64,000 bases of DNA from Chryseobacterium jejuense (GTDB lineage: Bacteria; Bacteroidota; Bacteroidia; Flavobacteriales; Weeksellaceae): the NCBI RefSeq assembly GCF_900100075.1, contig NZ_FNEG01000003.1, forward strand, positions 1 to 64,000. The letters run 5' to 3'. Of this stretch, positions 36,682 to 46,195 are shown piece by piece. The notes under the pieces were generated by a model. That model saw only the letters and a program-made list of their open reading frames with translations, ran no database searches and was not told the DNA's origin. Every line of letters begins with the position of its first letter. Position 1 is the stretch's first letter. The position numbers were made by a program, and so were the translations under genes.

Positions 36682-37332
36682 ATGCAGGATTCGTTTGTAC
36701 ATAAAGGAAAAAGAAAGAATTTAGTAGAATATCTCAGATACAGAATCGGGATTTCGGATGAAAATGTACTTTCGGCAATGAATGATATTCCGAGACACCT
36801 TTTCATTGAAAGTATTTTTGAAGACTTTGCCTACGAAGACAGGGCTTTCCCTATCCTGGCACATCAAACCATTTCACACCCTTCCACTGTAGCGGAACAG
36901 TCTGAGCTGTTACAGGTGAAAGCAGGTGAAAAAGTACTGGAGATCGGGACCGGATGCGGATATCAGACTGCCGTTCTAATAGCGATGAAAGCTCATGTTT
37001 ATACGGTAGAAAGACAGAAGGACTTATTTGATTTTTCTAAAAATAAGCTGAGAGAACTTCATTTATATCCGAAATTTCAAAGTTTTGGAGATGGGTTTGC
37101 CGGATTGCCCACTTTTGCTCCTTTCGATAAAATTATTGTAACCTGTGGAGCAGGAACCTTACCTATAGAATTACTAAAGCAGTTGAGAGTAGGCGGAATC
37201 ATGGTAATCCCATTAGGACCCACAGACGAACAGTTTCTATATAGATTTACAAAAGTAGGTCCTACAGAATTTGAAAAGGAAGAATTTGGAGCATATAAAT
37301 TTGTTCCGATGTTGGGAAATACAAACCAATAA
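36682..37332 (+). CDS. pcm: Protein-L-isoaspartate O-methyltransferase
   Basis: This 216-residue protein repairs isoaspartyl damage in proteins using S-adenosylmethionine. It has the family segment ISHPSTVAEQSELL, the SAM-binding VLEIGTGCGYQTAVL and FDKIIVTCGAG. The length is normal. It may have a leaderless transcript. Confidence 0.93.
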   Translation: MQDSFVHKGKRKNLVEYLRYRIGISDENVLSAMNDIPRHLFIESIFEDFAYEDRAFPILAHQTISHPSTVAEQSELLQVKAGEKVLEIGTGCGYQTAVLIAMKAHVYTVERQKDLFDFSKNKLRELHLYPKFQSFGDGFAGLPTFAPFDKIIVTCGAGTLPIELLKQLRVGGIMVIPLGPTDEQFLYRFTKVGPTEFEKEEFGAYKFVPMLGNTNQ

Positions 37333-37374
37333 TCCAGATTTTTGTAAATTTAGGAATAAAGAAAAAAATAATCA

Positions 37375-37418
37375 AACCACGGAATTGGTAGACGAGCTGG
37401 TCTCAAACACCAGTTCCT
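37375..37418 (+). pseudogene. Truncated tRNA-Leu(CAA) remnant
   Basis: GGAATTGGTAGAC is a leucine tRNA D-arm. CTGGT and ACCAG form a 5-bp anticodon stem around CTCAAAC, giving anticodon CAA (Leu). The acceptor stem, variable arm and T arm are absent, so it cannot be a working tRNA. The sequence then runs into a hairpin repeat. Confidence 0.7.
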
Positions 37419-37421
37419 AGT

Positions 37422-37468
37422 TTAGCCACGAATGCACTAATAAAAAATTCGTGCATTCGTGGCTAAAT
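37422..37468. repeat. 17-bp inverted repeat next to the tRNA remnant
   Basis: TTTAGCCACGAATGCAC and GTGCATTCGTGGCTAAA are exact inverted copies. The same sequence recurs in part at 29590 and 46085. It may act as a terminator for pcm or be a mobile palindrome. Confidence 0.7.
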
Positions 37469-37491
37469 TATTTAATCCCCCCAAAATAATA

Positions 37492-38478
37492 ATGAAAGTC
37501 TTTATCAATAAAAGAATTCCAGAGATAGGAATCAATAGGTTACTGGAAGCAGGATTACAGATTGTTTTTCCTGAAAATGAAAGTCTTACATATGAAGAAT
37601 GGTTGGAGTATTGTCAAAATGCAGATATTATTTTAAATGTTGGTGGTGATTTTAAATATGATAAAGTATTTTTCGATGCTTGTCCTAATATAAAGGCCAT
37701 TGCGCTGTACTCTGTAGGTTTTGATCATGTAGATATTAAAGAAGCCACCCGGAGGAATATCCCAATTGGGAACACACCGGATGTATTGAGCAGAGCAACT
37801 TCTGATGTTGCCTTTTTACTGATGCAATCAGTAGCAAGGAGAGCAAGTTATAACTTTCAGAAGGTAATAGATGATAATTGGGGAGCTTTTGATCCCTTGC
37901 ATGCTCTGGGGCAGGAACTTTATGGCAAAACATTAGGTGTCTTTGGACTGGGAAGAATTGGATTCCAGATGGCTGAAAAGTGTAAAAAAGCTTTTGATAT
38001 GGAGATCATTTACCACAATCGTCATCAAAATGAAGAAGCTGAAAGAGAATTGGGGGGCACTTATGTTTCCTTTGATGAACTGGTTAGAAATTCAGATGTA
38101 TTGAGTGTTCATGCCAATTTTACCCCTGAACATAAAGATCTTTTCAATGAATCTGTATTTGAAAAAATGAAGCCTAATTCGATTTTTATCAATACGGCAA
38201 GAGGTGGCTTCCATCAGGAAGAGGATTTGTACAATGCATTAACTGAAGGTAAGATCTGGGGCGCAGGTCTGGATGTAACCAATCCGGAGCCTATGTCTGC
38301 AGATAACCCTCTCTTAAAGTTATCAAATGTTTGTGTATTGCCGCATATTGGCTCCGCTACCATTGAAGCCAGAAATGGAATGGCAAGATTGGCTGCCGGA
38401 AATATTATAGCTTTTTCAAAAGGAGAAAAGATGCCCAATTGTGCAAATCCTGAAGTATATTCTGCCCAATCACCATAA
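37492..38478 (+). CDS. D-isomer-specific 2-hydroxyacid dehydrogenase
   Basis: The 328-residue protein starts at ATG 37492 (MKVFINKRIPEIG); an upstream frame from 37459 lies in the repeat. It has the NAD-binding GVFGLGRIG, INTARGGFHQEEDL with the catalytic Arg, GLDVTNPEP with Glu and LPHIGSAT with His. It fits glyoxylate/hydroxypyruvate or glycerate dehydrogenases. Confidence 0.9.
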   Translation: MKVFINKRIPEIGINRLLEAGLQIVFPENESLTYEEWLEYCQNADIILNVGGDFKYDKVFFDACPNIKAIALYSVGFDHVDIKEATRRNIPIGNTPDVLSRATSDVAFLLMQSVARRASYNFQKVIDDNWGAFDPLHALGQELYGKTLGVFGLGRIGFQMAEKCKKAFDMEIIYHNRHQNEEAERELGGTYVSFDELVRNSDVLSVHANFTPEHKDLFNESVFEKMKPNSIFINTARGGFHQEEDLYNALTEGKIWGAGLDVTNPEPMSADNPLLKLSNVCVLPHIGSATIEARNGMARLAAGNIIAFSKGEKMPNCANPEVYSAQSP

Positions 38479-38528
38479 GTTGGAATTATTTTTGTTCTTA
38501 ATAGAGTAACCCTTAAAATCTAAATATC

Positions 38529-38822
38529 ATGGCACCGGAAAACAATATTAATGAGCAGAACAGAAGGTTGGAACGTATGGACTATGATCCCAACGAAGAT
38601 ATATTCAAAAGAGAAAAACATATTTCGCTTGATGGAGACGGAAACCCAATATTTGATGAAGATATAGATGACGACAAAATAGACAAAGGTCTGGATATTC
38701 CCGGTGCTGAAGATGATGATGAGATGGAAAAAATAGGGGAAGAAGATGAAGAGAATAACTATTGGAGCCTCAGTGATAATGAGGATGACCATGAAGAGGA
38801 AAATGATGATGTTTTAACGTAG
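38529..38822 (+). CDS. Acidic protein of unknown function
   Basis: This 97-residue protein is extremely acidic in its second half (DEDIDDDKIDKG, EEDEENNYW) and probably disordered. There is no signal peptide. The N-terminus contains RRLERMDYDPNEDIFKREK, a more conserved-looking stretch. The function is unknown. Confidence 0.65.
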   Translation: MAPENNINEQNRRLERMDYDPNEDIFKREKHISLDGDGNPIFDEDIDDDKIDKGLDIPGAEDDDEMEKIGEEDEENNYWSLSDNEDDHEEENDDVLT

Positions 38823-38908
38823 ATTCTACCTATATAAAATAATTGCCTTGCTGATTTTCAGTGAGGTTTTTTATTTTTGAAATGATAACCGGATCTTGTA
38901 AGAAGAAA

Positions 38909-38967
38909 TTCCCCTCCTCTGGAGGGGTGGATTCAAAAATTATTCAATTTTTGAAGACGGGGTGGTT
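38909..38967 (+). repeat. REP-like palindromic repeat, left of DUF559
   Basis: CCCCTCCTCTGGAGGGGTGG, an inner hairpin of TTCAAAAATT and AATTTTTGAA, then GACGGGGTGGTT. It is the inverted partner of the copy at 39395-39453. The last nine codons of the DUF559 gene lie inside it. Confidence 0.85.
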
Positions 38968-39377
38968 CCATAATGCTGAATAATAAAATCTTCCAATTCT
39001 TTCATTACTATCCCAAGATTATTCTTTACATCAAAATCAGCGATCTTAAAAACCAATAATCCTAACGATTCCAAATATTCCTGTCTTATATCATCGTAAA
39101 TTTGTTTTTCATCATGGCTTGAACCATCAATTTCAACTATGAGGCCTAACGTTTTCACATAAAAATCAACAATATAATTTCCAATAATTCTTTGTCTGTC
39201 AAAATCAATTTTATGAAATTTTTTTGCCCGGACTTTTTTCCAAAAGATTACTTCTCCTAGTATTCGGGCCTTTCGTTTTTCTTTCAGCAATATTTTTAAT
39301 AGAGGGTTGTAGGGTAGATTTTCTACAAAGTTCCTGTAAATGGGAATCCCATTAATGTTTGTGATTATTTCTTTCAT
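38940..39377 (-). CDS. DUF559 endonuclease-fold protein between inverted REP-like repeats
   Basis: This 145-residue protein has the DUF559/Vsr-like PD-(D/E)XK pattern: GEVIFWKKVRAKKF, GNYIVDF (Asp), GLIVEIDGSSH (ExD), then RQEYLESLGLLVFKI. All likely catalytic acids are present. The C-terminal tail YGTTPSSKIE is encoded by the flanking repeat. An inverted copy of the same repeat lies 18 bp before the start codon. The whole 38909-39453 unit therefore resembles a small mobile element with terminal inverted repeats. Its substrate and role are unknown. Confidence 0.85.
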   Translation of the reverse strand: MKEIITNINGIPIYRNFVENLPYNPLLKILLKEKRKARILGEVIFWKKVRAKKFHKIDFDRQRIIGNYIVDFYVKTLGLIVEIDGSSHDEKQIYDDIRQEYLESLGLLVFKIADFDVKNNLGIVMKELEDFIIQHYGTTPSSKIE

Positions 39378-39394
39378 TTATGTGTTTTTATTTT

Positions 39395-39453
39395 AACCAC
39401 CCCGTCTTCCAAAATTCCTTGAATTTTGAAATCCACCCCTCCAGCGGAGGGGA
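39395..39453 (-). repeat. REP-like palindromic repeat, right of DUF559 (inverted)
   Basis: AACCACCCCGTCTTCC, inner hairpin arms AAAATTCC and GAATTTTG-like, then CCACCCCTCCAGCGGAGGGG. It faces the left copy so that both GGTGGTT ends point to the gene. Confidence 0.85.
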
Positions 39454-39646
39454 ATGTGAGTGTGTCTATTCAAATATAGTATTTAAAATAGGCTGTTGTT
39501 TAAATTTTCACAGGATTGATAATCAGCTTTTTCACCTATTCATTCTTTTACTCTTTGCTTTTCCTTTCTTTTGTTGCCTATATTTCATAATTTGAATATC
39601 TTTAAAACTTCAAACATTGTTTCAACATAGAACTTTAAATAGCAAT

Positions 39647-41632
39647 ATGACATTTCAAGAACAGATACAGCAGGGGATTCCTAATCAGCTGCCACAACCA
39701 AAACCATACGAGACGAATATCAACCATGCTCCAAAGCGTAAAGAAATTTTAGGTGAAGAAGAGAAAAAACTGGCGTTAAAGAATGCTTTGCGTTATTTTG
39801 ATCCTCAGTTTCATGCCGAATTGATTCCTGAATTTAAGCAGGAACTGGAAGATTACGGAAGAATTTATATGTATCGTTTCCGTCCGGATTATGAGATGAA
39901 AGCGAGATCTATTGAAGATTATCCGGGAAAATCTGAGCAGGCAAAAGCCATTATGCTGATGATTCAAAATAATTTGGATTATGCCGTAGCTCAACACCCT
40001 CATGAATTGATTACTTATGGTGGAAATGGGGCCGTTTTTTCCAACTGGGCACAGTATCTGTTGACCATGAAATATCTGTCTGAAATGACCAATGAGCAGA
40101 CTTTGGTGATGTATTCAGGACATCCGATGGGATTGTTCCCGTCTCATAAAGATGCACCAAGAGTAGTGGTAACCAACGGGATGATGATTCCCAACTATTC
40201 GAAGCCGGATGATTGGGAGAAATTCAATGCTCTTGGAGTAACGCAGTACGGACAAATGACTGCGGGAAGTTATATGTACATCGGCCCACAGGGAATTGTT
40301 CACGGAACTACGATTACTGCTTTAAACGCTTTCAGAAAAATTAATAAAGAGCCTCAAGGAGGTTTGTTTGTAACTTCCGGATTAGGAGGAATGAGTGGAG
40401 CACAACCAAAAGCTGGAAATATTGCCGGTTGTGTTACGGTATGTGCAGAAGTAAATCCAAAAATTACCAAAATCCGCCACGATCAGAAATGGGTGAATGA
40501 AATTTATGAAGATCTGGATGCATTGGTAAAAAGAGTAAGAGAAGCACAACAGAATAAAGAAACTGTTTCTTTAGCTTACCTTGGAAATATTGTGGATGTT
40601 TGGGAAAAATTTGACCAGGAAGATTTAAGAATTGATATCGGTTCAGATCAGACTTCTCTTCACAATCCTTGGGCAGGTGGATATTATCCGGTAGGACAGA
40701 GCTTTGAAGAATCCAATACAATGATGGCTGAAAACCCTGAATTATTCAAGGAAAAAGTTCAGGAGACTTTGAGAAGACATGCTGCAGCTATCAATAAACA
40801 TACAGAAAAAGGAACGTATTTCTTCGATTATGGAAATGCTTTCTTACTAGAAGCATCAAGAGCTGGAGCCGATGTAATGGCAGATAATCCAACATTAGGA
40901 AGAGAATTCAAATATCCAAGCTATGTTCAGGATATTATGGGACCTATGTGTTTTGATTACGGTTTCGGACCATTCCGTTGGGTATGTGCAAGCGGAAAAC
41001 CGGAAGATTTACAGAAAACCGATGATATTGCATGTGTCGTTTTAGAGGAAATGATTAAAAACTCTCCTGAAGAAATCCAACAGCAAATGAAGGATAATAT
41101 TCAGTGGATCAAAGGAGCACGTGAAAATAAACTTGTGGTAGGTTCACAGGCAAGAATCCTGTATGCGGATGCGGAAGGAAGAATGAAAATTGCTGAAGCC
41201 TTCAATAAAGCGATTAAAAATGGTGAGATCGGACCTGTAGTATTGGGTAGAGATCATCATGATGTTTCAGGAACAGATTCTCCTTACAGAGAAACTTCCA
41301 ATATCTATGACGGTTCAAGATTTACAGCAGATATGGCCATTCACAACGTGATTGGTGACAGTTTCCGTGGAGCAACCTGGGTTTCCATTCACAATGGTGG
41401 TGGAGTAGGCTGGGGAGAAGTAATCAACGGAGGTTTCGGAATGCTGCTGGATGGTAGTGAAGATGCCGACAGAAGATTAAAGTCTATGCTTTTCTGGGAC
41501 GTTAACAACGGAATATCAAGAAGAAGCTGGGCAAGAAATGAAGGCGCTATTTTCGCCATTAAAAGAGCAATGGAAGTTGAGCCAAATTTAAAGGTTACCC
41601 TTCCCAACCTTGTAGATGAAAATTTACTGTAA
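39647..41632 (+). CDS. hutU: Urocanate hydratase
   Basis: The 661-residue protein converts urocanate to imidazolonepropionate in histidine breakdown. ATG 39647 (MTFQEQIQQG) is preferred to 39617. It has YGGNGAVFSNWAQY, VTSGLGGMSGAQPKAG (NAD-binding) and a C-terminal GGGVGWGEVINGGFG. Its length matches the longer Bacteroidetes form. No other hut gene is in the window. A Crp/Fnr-like regulator gene follows 27 bp downstream. Confidence 0.93.
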   Translation: MTFQEQIQQGIPNQLPQPKPYETNINHAPKRKEILGEEEKKLALKNALRYFDPQFHAELIPEFKQELEDYGRIYMYRFRPDYEMKARSIEDYPGKSEQAKAIMLMIQNNLDYAVAQHPHELITYGGNGAVFSNWAQYLLTMKYLSEMTNEQTLVMYSGHPMGLFPSHKDAPRVVVTNGMMIPNYSKPDDWEKFNALGVTQYGQMTAGSYMYIGPQGIVHGTTITALNAFRKINKEPQGGLFVTSGLGGMSGAQPKAGNIAGCVTVCAEVNPKITKIRHDQKWVNEIYEDLDALVKRVREAQQNKETVSLAYLGNIVDVWEKFDQEDLRIDIGSDQTSLHNPWAGGYYPVGQSFEESNTMMAENPELFKEKVQETLRRHAAAINKHTEKGTYFFDYGNAFLLEASRAGADVMADNPTLGREFKYPSYVQDIMGPMCFDYGFGPFRWVCASGKPEDLQKTDDIACVVLEEMIKNSPEEIQQQMKDNIQWIKGARENKLVVGSQARILYADAEGRMKIAEAFNKAIKNGEIGPVVLGRDHHDVSGTDSPYRETSNIYDGSRFTADMAIHNVIGDSFRGATWVSIHNGGGVGWGEVINGGFGMLLDGSEDADRRLKSMLFWDVNNGISRRSWARNEGAIFAIKRAMEVEPNLKVTLPNLVDENLL

Positions 41633-41659
41633 ATTATAAAGAATTCAGCATCGGCAATT

Positions 41660-42193
41660 ATGAACAAAAAACTGTTTTCACACCTCAATGTAGAGGATAG
41701 TGATCCTGTTTGGGAAAAATTTGCTAAGGTTGAGTTTTCAAAGAAAAACATATTCTCGGACCATAAAGCCTATCTTCTTGAAGATGGGCTTGTCCGTAAA
41801 TATTATATCAACAACACTTCAGACATCGATACTGAGGTCTGTGCAGAATTCTATTTTCCCGGTGATATTTTTACCGTTGGAAATAAGGGCTCTGAAGGTA
41901 TTTATGAATCCATCAGCAGTGGTCTAGCCTGGGAAATTACTTTAGATGAAGTTAAGGAAATGTTCGCTGTAAACCCCGAGTGTCGTTTTGTACAAAACTA
42001 CTACCTGAGCAGAAAACTGAATGCCGCTATGAAACGGGAAATGCTTCTGCTTAAAAACACGCCACAGGATCTTTACGAATATCTATTAGCTAGCAAGCCA
42101 CATTATATTCAGAATATTCCTTTAAAATACCTGGCCTCCTATATTGGGATTACTCCTATTTCCTTAAGCAGAATCAGAAAGAGGATTACGTAG
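41660..42193 (+). CDS. Crp/Fnr-family transcriptional regulator
   Basis: This 177-residue protein has a cyclic-nucleotide-binding-like beta-roll (YLLEDGLVRKYYI, EFYFPGDIFTVG) and a short C-terminal helix-turn-helix (LKYLASYIGITPISLSRIRKRIT). The ligand is unknown. It may be co-transcribed with hutU. Confidence 0.85.
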   Translation: MNKKLFSHLNVEDSDPVWEKFAKVEFSKKNIFSDHKAYLLEDGLVRKYYINNTSDIDTEVCAEFYFPGDIFTVGNKGSEGIYESISSGLAWEITLDEVKEMFAVNPECRFVQNYYLSRKLNAAMKREMLLLKNTPQDLYEYLLASKPHYIQNIPLKYLASYIGITPISLSRIRKRIT

Positions 42194-42266
42194 AGATTGG
42201 AAGCCCGAAGATGAAAATTATTAAGGTTATCATATGCTATATCAGACTTTTGATAGGAATTGGTAT

Positions 42267-43650
42267 ACTGTTTTTATAAACGCAAAGTTTCAATTTTAGA
42301 TACGTATTATTTTTAGTGAGCAAAGAGTGAATCGATTTTTAATCGATTTGATGAAGCGTATTGTAGCCATCAGCTTAGTCAACGGCTTTGCCTTAATCTT
42401 AGCCTCCTTAGATTCTACAGTTTAATACATGAAATCTTTGCGTTAAAAAAAGATATGCACTGTTCATCAATGCAAAAAAAACTGTTAGAAATTACGGGAT
42501 GACAATAAGCTTCCCTATTGATTCTCGCATCTTAATGAGAGTTATTATTCTGTTTTTTATAAACGCAAAGTTTTAATTTTAAATACGTATTATTTTTAGT
42601 GAGCAAAGAGTTTATCGATTTTCAATCGATTTGATGAAGCGTCCTGTAGCCATCAGCTTAGTCAGCGGGTTTGCCGTCATCTTTGCCTCCTTAGATTCTA
42701 CAGTTTAATACATGAAATCTTTGCGTTAAAAAAAGATATGCACTGTTCATCAATGCAAAAAAAACTGTTAGAAATTACGGGATGACAATAAGCTTCCCTA
42801 TTGATTCTCTGATCTTAATGAGAGTTATTATTCTATTTTTTATAAACGCAAAGTTTTAATTTTAAATACATATTATTTTTAGTGAGCAAAGAGTGAATCG
42901 ATTTTTAATCGATTTGATGAAGCGTACTGTAGCCATCAGCTTAGTCAACGGCTTTGCCGTCATCTTTGCCTCCTTAGATTCTACAGTTTAATACATGAAA
43001 TCTTTGCGTCAAAAAAAGATACGCACTGTTCATCAATGCAAAAAAACTGTTAAAATTTACGGGATGACAATAAGCTTCTCTATTGATTCTCGCATCTTAA
43101 TAAGAGTTATTATTCTGTTTTTTATAAACGCAAAGTTTTAATTTTAAATACGTATTATTTTTAGTAAGCAAAGAGTGAATCGATTTTTAATCGATTTGAT
43201 GAAGCGTACTGTAGCCATCAGCTTAGTCAACGGCTTTGCCGTCATCTTTGCCTCCTTAGATTCTACAGTTTAATACATGAAATCTTTGCGTCAAAAAAAG
43301 ATATGCACTGTTCATCAATGCAAAAAAACTGTTAAAATTTACGGGATGACAATAAGCTTCTCTATTGATTCTCGCATCTTAATGAGAGTTATTATTCTGT
43401 TTTTTATAAACGCAAAGTTTTAATTTTAAATACGTATTATTTTTAGTGAGCAAAGAGTTTATCGATTTTCAATCGATTTGATGAAGCGTCCTGTAGCCAT
43501 TAGCTTAGTCAGCGGCTTTGCCGTCATCTTTGCCTCCTTAGAATTTGCGGCTTAATAAATAAATCTTTGCGTTGAAAAATAATATACATTATTCATCAAT
43601 TCAAAAGACTACCAGAAATTGCAGGACGATAATGAACTTCCATCTTCGCT
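42267..43650. repeat. Array of five 282-283 bp tandem repeats
   Basis: The marker CGCAAAG recurs at 42281, 42564, 42847, 43129 and 43411. Each unit has the order AAACGCAAAG, ATCGATT..AATCGAT hairpin, ACGGC-TTT-GCCGT hairpin, CTTTGCGTT and a 100-bp spacer. AACGCAAAG and CTTTGCGTT are inverted ends about 160 bp apart. Units 2 and 5 share variants that units 1, 3 and 4 lack. The last unit decays near 43640. There is no coding frame. Confidence 0.85.
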
Positions 43651-43733
43651 CTTCCATCTCCCAGCTCTCATTAATTAACTTTTGTTTATTGCCTTGCTCT
43701 CTGTAAGTCTTTTCCTTTGTGAAAAAAGAAATT

Positions 43734-44495
43734 ATGGAAATACAAAAATTAAACTGGGCTGGAATAAAGCTGATTTCCAACGGAAAAACTATTTTGATAG
43801 ATGCAGCAGAGGACTTTTCCTATTACAAACCCGTTCTGGGCGATGCTGTAGAGCAAGTGATGAAGTTTTCAGATCAGGTACAGGCAGATTATATCCTGTT
43901 TACGCATTTACATTTAGATCATTTTGATAAAGGTGTTATCAAAAAATGTCTGAAAAGGGATGGAAAAGTGATTGTGTATTCAGAACTGGAACCCTTGGTG
44001 AGAAAGCATGTGGAAGATGTTGAAATGATAGTATTAAATCTGGATGAAACCTTCACTGAAAATGAGATTACTTTTAAACCTGTATTTGCAATGGATGGAG
44101 TGGGAGAAATTCAGTCTTCATGGATTGTGGATGATGCTACCACAAAGATCTTCCATGGTGGAGATACTATCTGGCATAACCAATTCTGGAAGCTTGGGAA
44201 AGAAAATAAAGACATAGATTATGCCTTTTTACCCGTGAATGGAGTCGTCGTAAACTTTGAAATTATTGGCTTGGAATACAGTCCGGTTCCGGCTTCTCTT
44301 AATTTGAAAGAAGCTTTTGCAGCTGCACATCTTTTACATGCTAAAAAGCTGGTTCCGATACATTATGGATTGTTTGCTCATGAGAAATGCTATATTCCTC
44401 AATTGTTTGATGAGAATGATTTGAAAAGAGTTTCTGATGAGGTGGGGCAGAAGTATGTGATTCTTGAAGATGGGAAAATGTTGATGGAATCTTAG
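43734..44495 (+). CDS. MBL-fold metallo-hydrolase
   Basis: The 253-residue protein starts at ATG 43734 (MEIQKLNWAGIKLISNG), preferred over GTG 43719. The metal motif is FTHLHLDHFD; GGDTIWHN and VPIHYG give later ligands. It resembles UlaG-like hydrolases. There is no signal peptide. The substrate is unknown. Confidence 0.85.
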   Translation: MEIQKLNWAGIKLISNGKTILIDAAEDFSYYKPVLGDAVEQVMKFSDQVQADYILFTHLHLDHFDKGVIKKCLKRDGKVIVYSELEPLVRKHVEDVEMIVLNLDETFTENEITFKPVFAMDGVGEIQSSWIVDDATTKIFHGGDTIWHNQFWKLGKENKDIDYAFLPVNGVVVNFEIIGLEYSPVPASLNLKEAFAAAHLLHAKKLVPIHYGLFAHEKCYIPQLFDENDLKRVSDEVGQKYVILEDGKMLMES

Positions 44496-44922
44496 ATTTT
44501 ATTGGAATCGAAGAGGTGTAAATTTTTCTCGCAGATCTTTTCCTCAAACATCTGTATAATTTGCATAATCTGTGAGAGATAGAATATGGAGTGTTTTAAT
44601 GTATTTGTATTTTGTTGGAAATCGCAAGGACGCAAAGGTTTTGATTCTTATAATATTTTTAAGATGTAAGAATACTTCGACTCTGTTCCTGATAAGATTT
44701 TCAGCAGGTAATACGTTATTATTTCCCCGCAGATTTCACAGATTTTTTAATATTAATCTGCTTAATCTGCCCCCATCTGCGAGAGAACATTGAGATTGCT
44801 TCACTTTCGGTTCGCAATAACAGTGGTAGTGTTGAAATTTTATCGGAGATAAAATCTTTGCGCCTTAAAAAGTATATTTTAAATATTATTTTGCGCCTTA
44901 GCGTTTATCCCAACTACGATAC
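44496..44922. repeat. Gap filled with dispersed repeats
   Basis: No gene is seen. It contains CTCGCAGAT and CTGCGAGAG palindromic pieces (44524, 44730, 44775), GAGATTGCTTC (44791), and TTTTATCGGAGATAAAATC (44836). Confidence 0.55.
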
Positions 44923-44953
44923 AAAAAACTCAGCAAATCGCTGAGTTTTTTTT
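44923..44953 (+). terminator. Terminator with no obvious gene before it
   Basis: AAAACTCAGC and GCTGAGTTTT pair, followed by T8. The nearest upstream gene ends 430 bp away. Confidence 0.65.
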
Positions 44954-44974
44954 ACCTGTTAAGATAAAGTTTAT

Positions 44975-44982
44975 TATTTTTG
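44975..44982 (+). promoter_or_regulatory. -7 element for the TPR gene
   Basis: TATTTTTG matches TAnnTTTG, 32 bp before the ATG. Confidence 0.45.
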
Positions 44983-45014
44983 AAGCTCATACCCATTACA
45001 AAAGCACATTATTT

Positions 45015-45938
45015 ATGATGAATAAACTTTTTTTCATTTTCACTATTCTATCTATAATACAGGTTCGTTATACCTGTGGTGTTAAAGACCCTCCTCCTCC
45101 AAGCAGCAAAGATTTAGCTTATGTGGACAATACAGGTGAAGTTCCGTATGGCCATCAATTCTTCAACAAAGAGCAATTGGAAAGGTATGCAGGTGAACAA
45201 AGATATGGGTATTATGACACAAAAGATTTAGACTTTCTCTCAAATAGAGGGTATATCCTGATCGTTTTAGAAAGATACGACGAAGCGATAGAACTGTTTA
45301 AAGAAATAGATTCTATACAGCCCGGCAGATATTCTACCTATTCCAATATGGGAACAGCCTTTGAAATGGCAGGAAATAATACGGAAGCTCTTCAGTGGAT
45401 TAAGAAAGCTTTAAAGGCAGACCCAAAAGGACGCCAATCTTCTGAATGGATTCATATTAATATTCTGAAAGCCCGTATAAAAGGAGATCGTAATGTCTCT
45501 TCTATGCAGCTTATTGGGCAAGATTTTGGAAATGAAGAATCTCCAAAGTCAGACCTTACGCCAAACGAACTGAAGACTCTCAGAACACAGATTTATAATC
45601 AATTGAATGAAAGAATGTCTTTGATAAAACCTAAAGACAAAGTAGTAGCGCAGCTTCTGTTTGATCTGGGAAATGTTACTTTTTTAGAGGGAAAGAAAAA
45701 AGATGCAATGGAAGAGTATCAGCTGTCAAAAGAATATGGCTTTGATGATCCTATTTTGAATAAAAGACTACATTTATACCCTTCGGATCTATCTAAAGTG
45801 GATGGGAAAGAAGCAATTCACGCAGCAGATACCAAAGAATTCCGCTGGATGGTAATTGGTCTTTCTTTAGCTGCACTTTTGATGTCCGTACTGATCATTT
45901 TTATTTTCAGGAAGAAAGTTGCTTTATTGCTAAAATAA
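45015..45938 (+). CDS. Tetratricopeptide-repeat protein with C-terminal membrane anchor
   Basis: This 307-residue protein has an N-terminal signal, TPR helices (YDEAIELFKEIDSIQPGRY, NTEALQWIKKALKADPKG) and a C-terminal transmembrane helix followed by FRKKVALLLK. The TPR part faces the periplasm by topology. Partners are unknown. Confidence 0.78.
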   Translation: MMNKLFFIFTILSIIQVRYTCGVKDPPPPSSKDLAYVDNTGEVPYGHQFFNKEQLERYAGEQRYGYYDTKDLDFLSNRGYILIVLERYDEAIELFKEIDSIQPGRYSTYSNMGTAFEMAGNNTEALQWIKKALKADPKGRQSSEWIHINILKARIKGDRNVSSMQLIGQDFGNEESPKSDLTPNELKTLRTQIYNQLNERMSLIKPKDKVVAQLLFDLGNVTFLEGKKKDAMEEYQLSKEYGFDDPILNKRLHLYPSDLSKVDGKEAIHAADTKEFRWMVIGLSLAALLMSVLIIFIFRKKVALLLK

Positions 45939-45949
45939 AGTTTTTAATT

Positions 45950-46160
45950 TGCTTGTCTTTTTTGTTGGAAAAACGCCAAGGCGCAAGGCTTTTTTAGCGT
46001 TATGTATATTTAAGGCGCAAGAAAATCTAAGATTTTTACAGGTATTACATTGAGATTGTAAGCCACTAATACACAAGTACAGTCATTCGTGCATTAGTGG
46101 CTAATCTAAAAGCAGTGTTCAATTGTATCGGAGATAAAATCCTTGCGCCTTCCAACCTTT
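45950..46160. repeat. Dispersed repeat cluster
   Basis: It contains CGCCAAGGCGCAAGGC, TTCGTGCATTAGTGGCTAAT and ATCGGAGATAAAATCC, all related to other gaps. No gene is seen. Confidence 0.5.
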
Positions 46161-46195
46161 TTTATCAATAAAGCATCTTTATAGTAAAAGACCTT

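Noticed and set aside
37375..37418. Functional tRNA-Leu gene
   Set aside because: The acceptor stem and T arm are missing.
42267..43650. CRISPR array
   Set aside because: Units are 282-283 bp, contiguous and without unique spacers, and no cas gene is near.
44572..44793. 73-codon plus-strand frame
   Set aside because: It runs through dispersed palindromic repeats and has no likeness to proteins.
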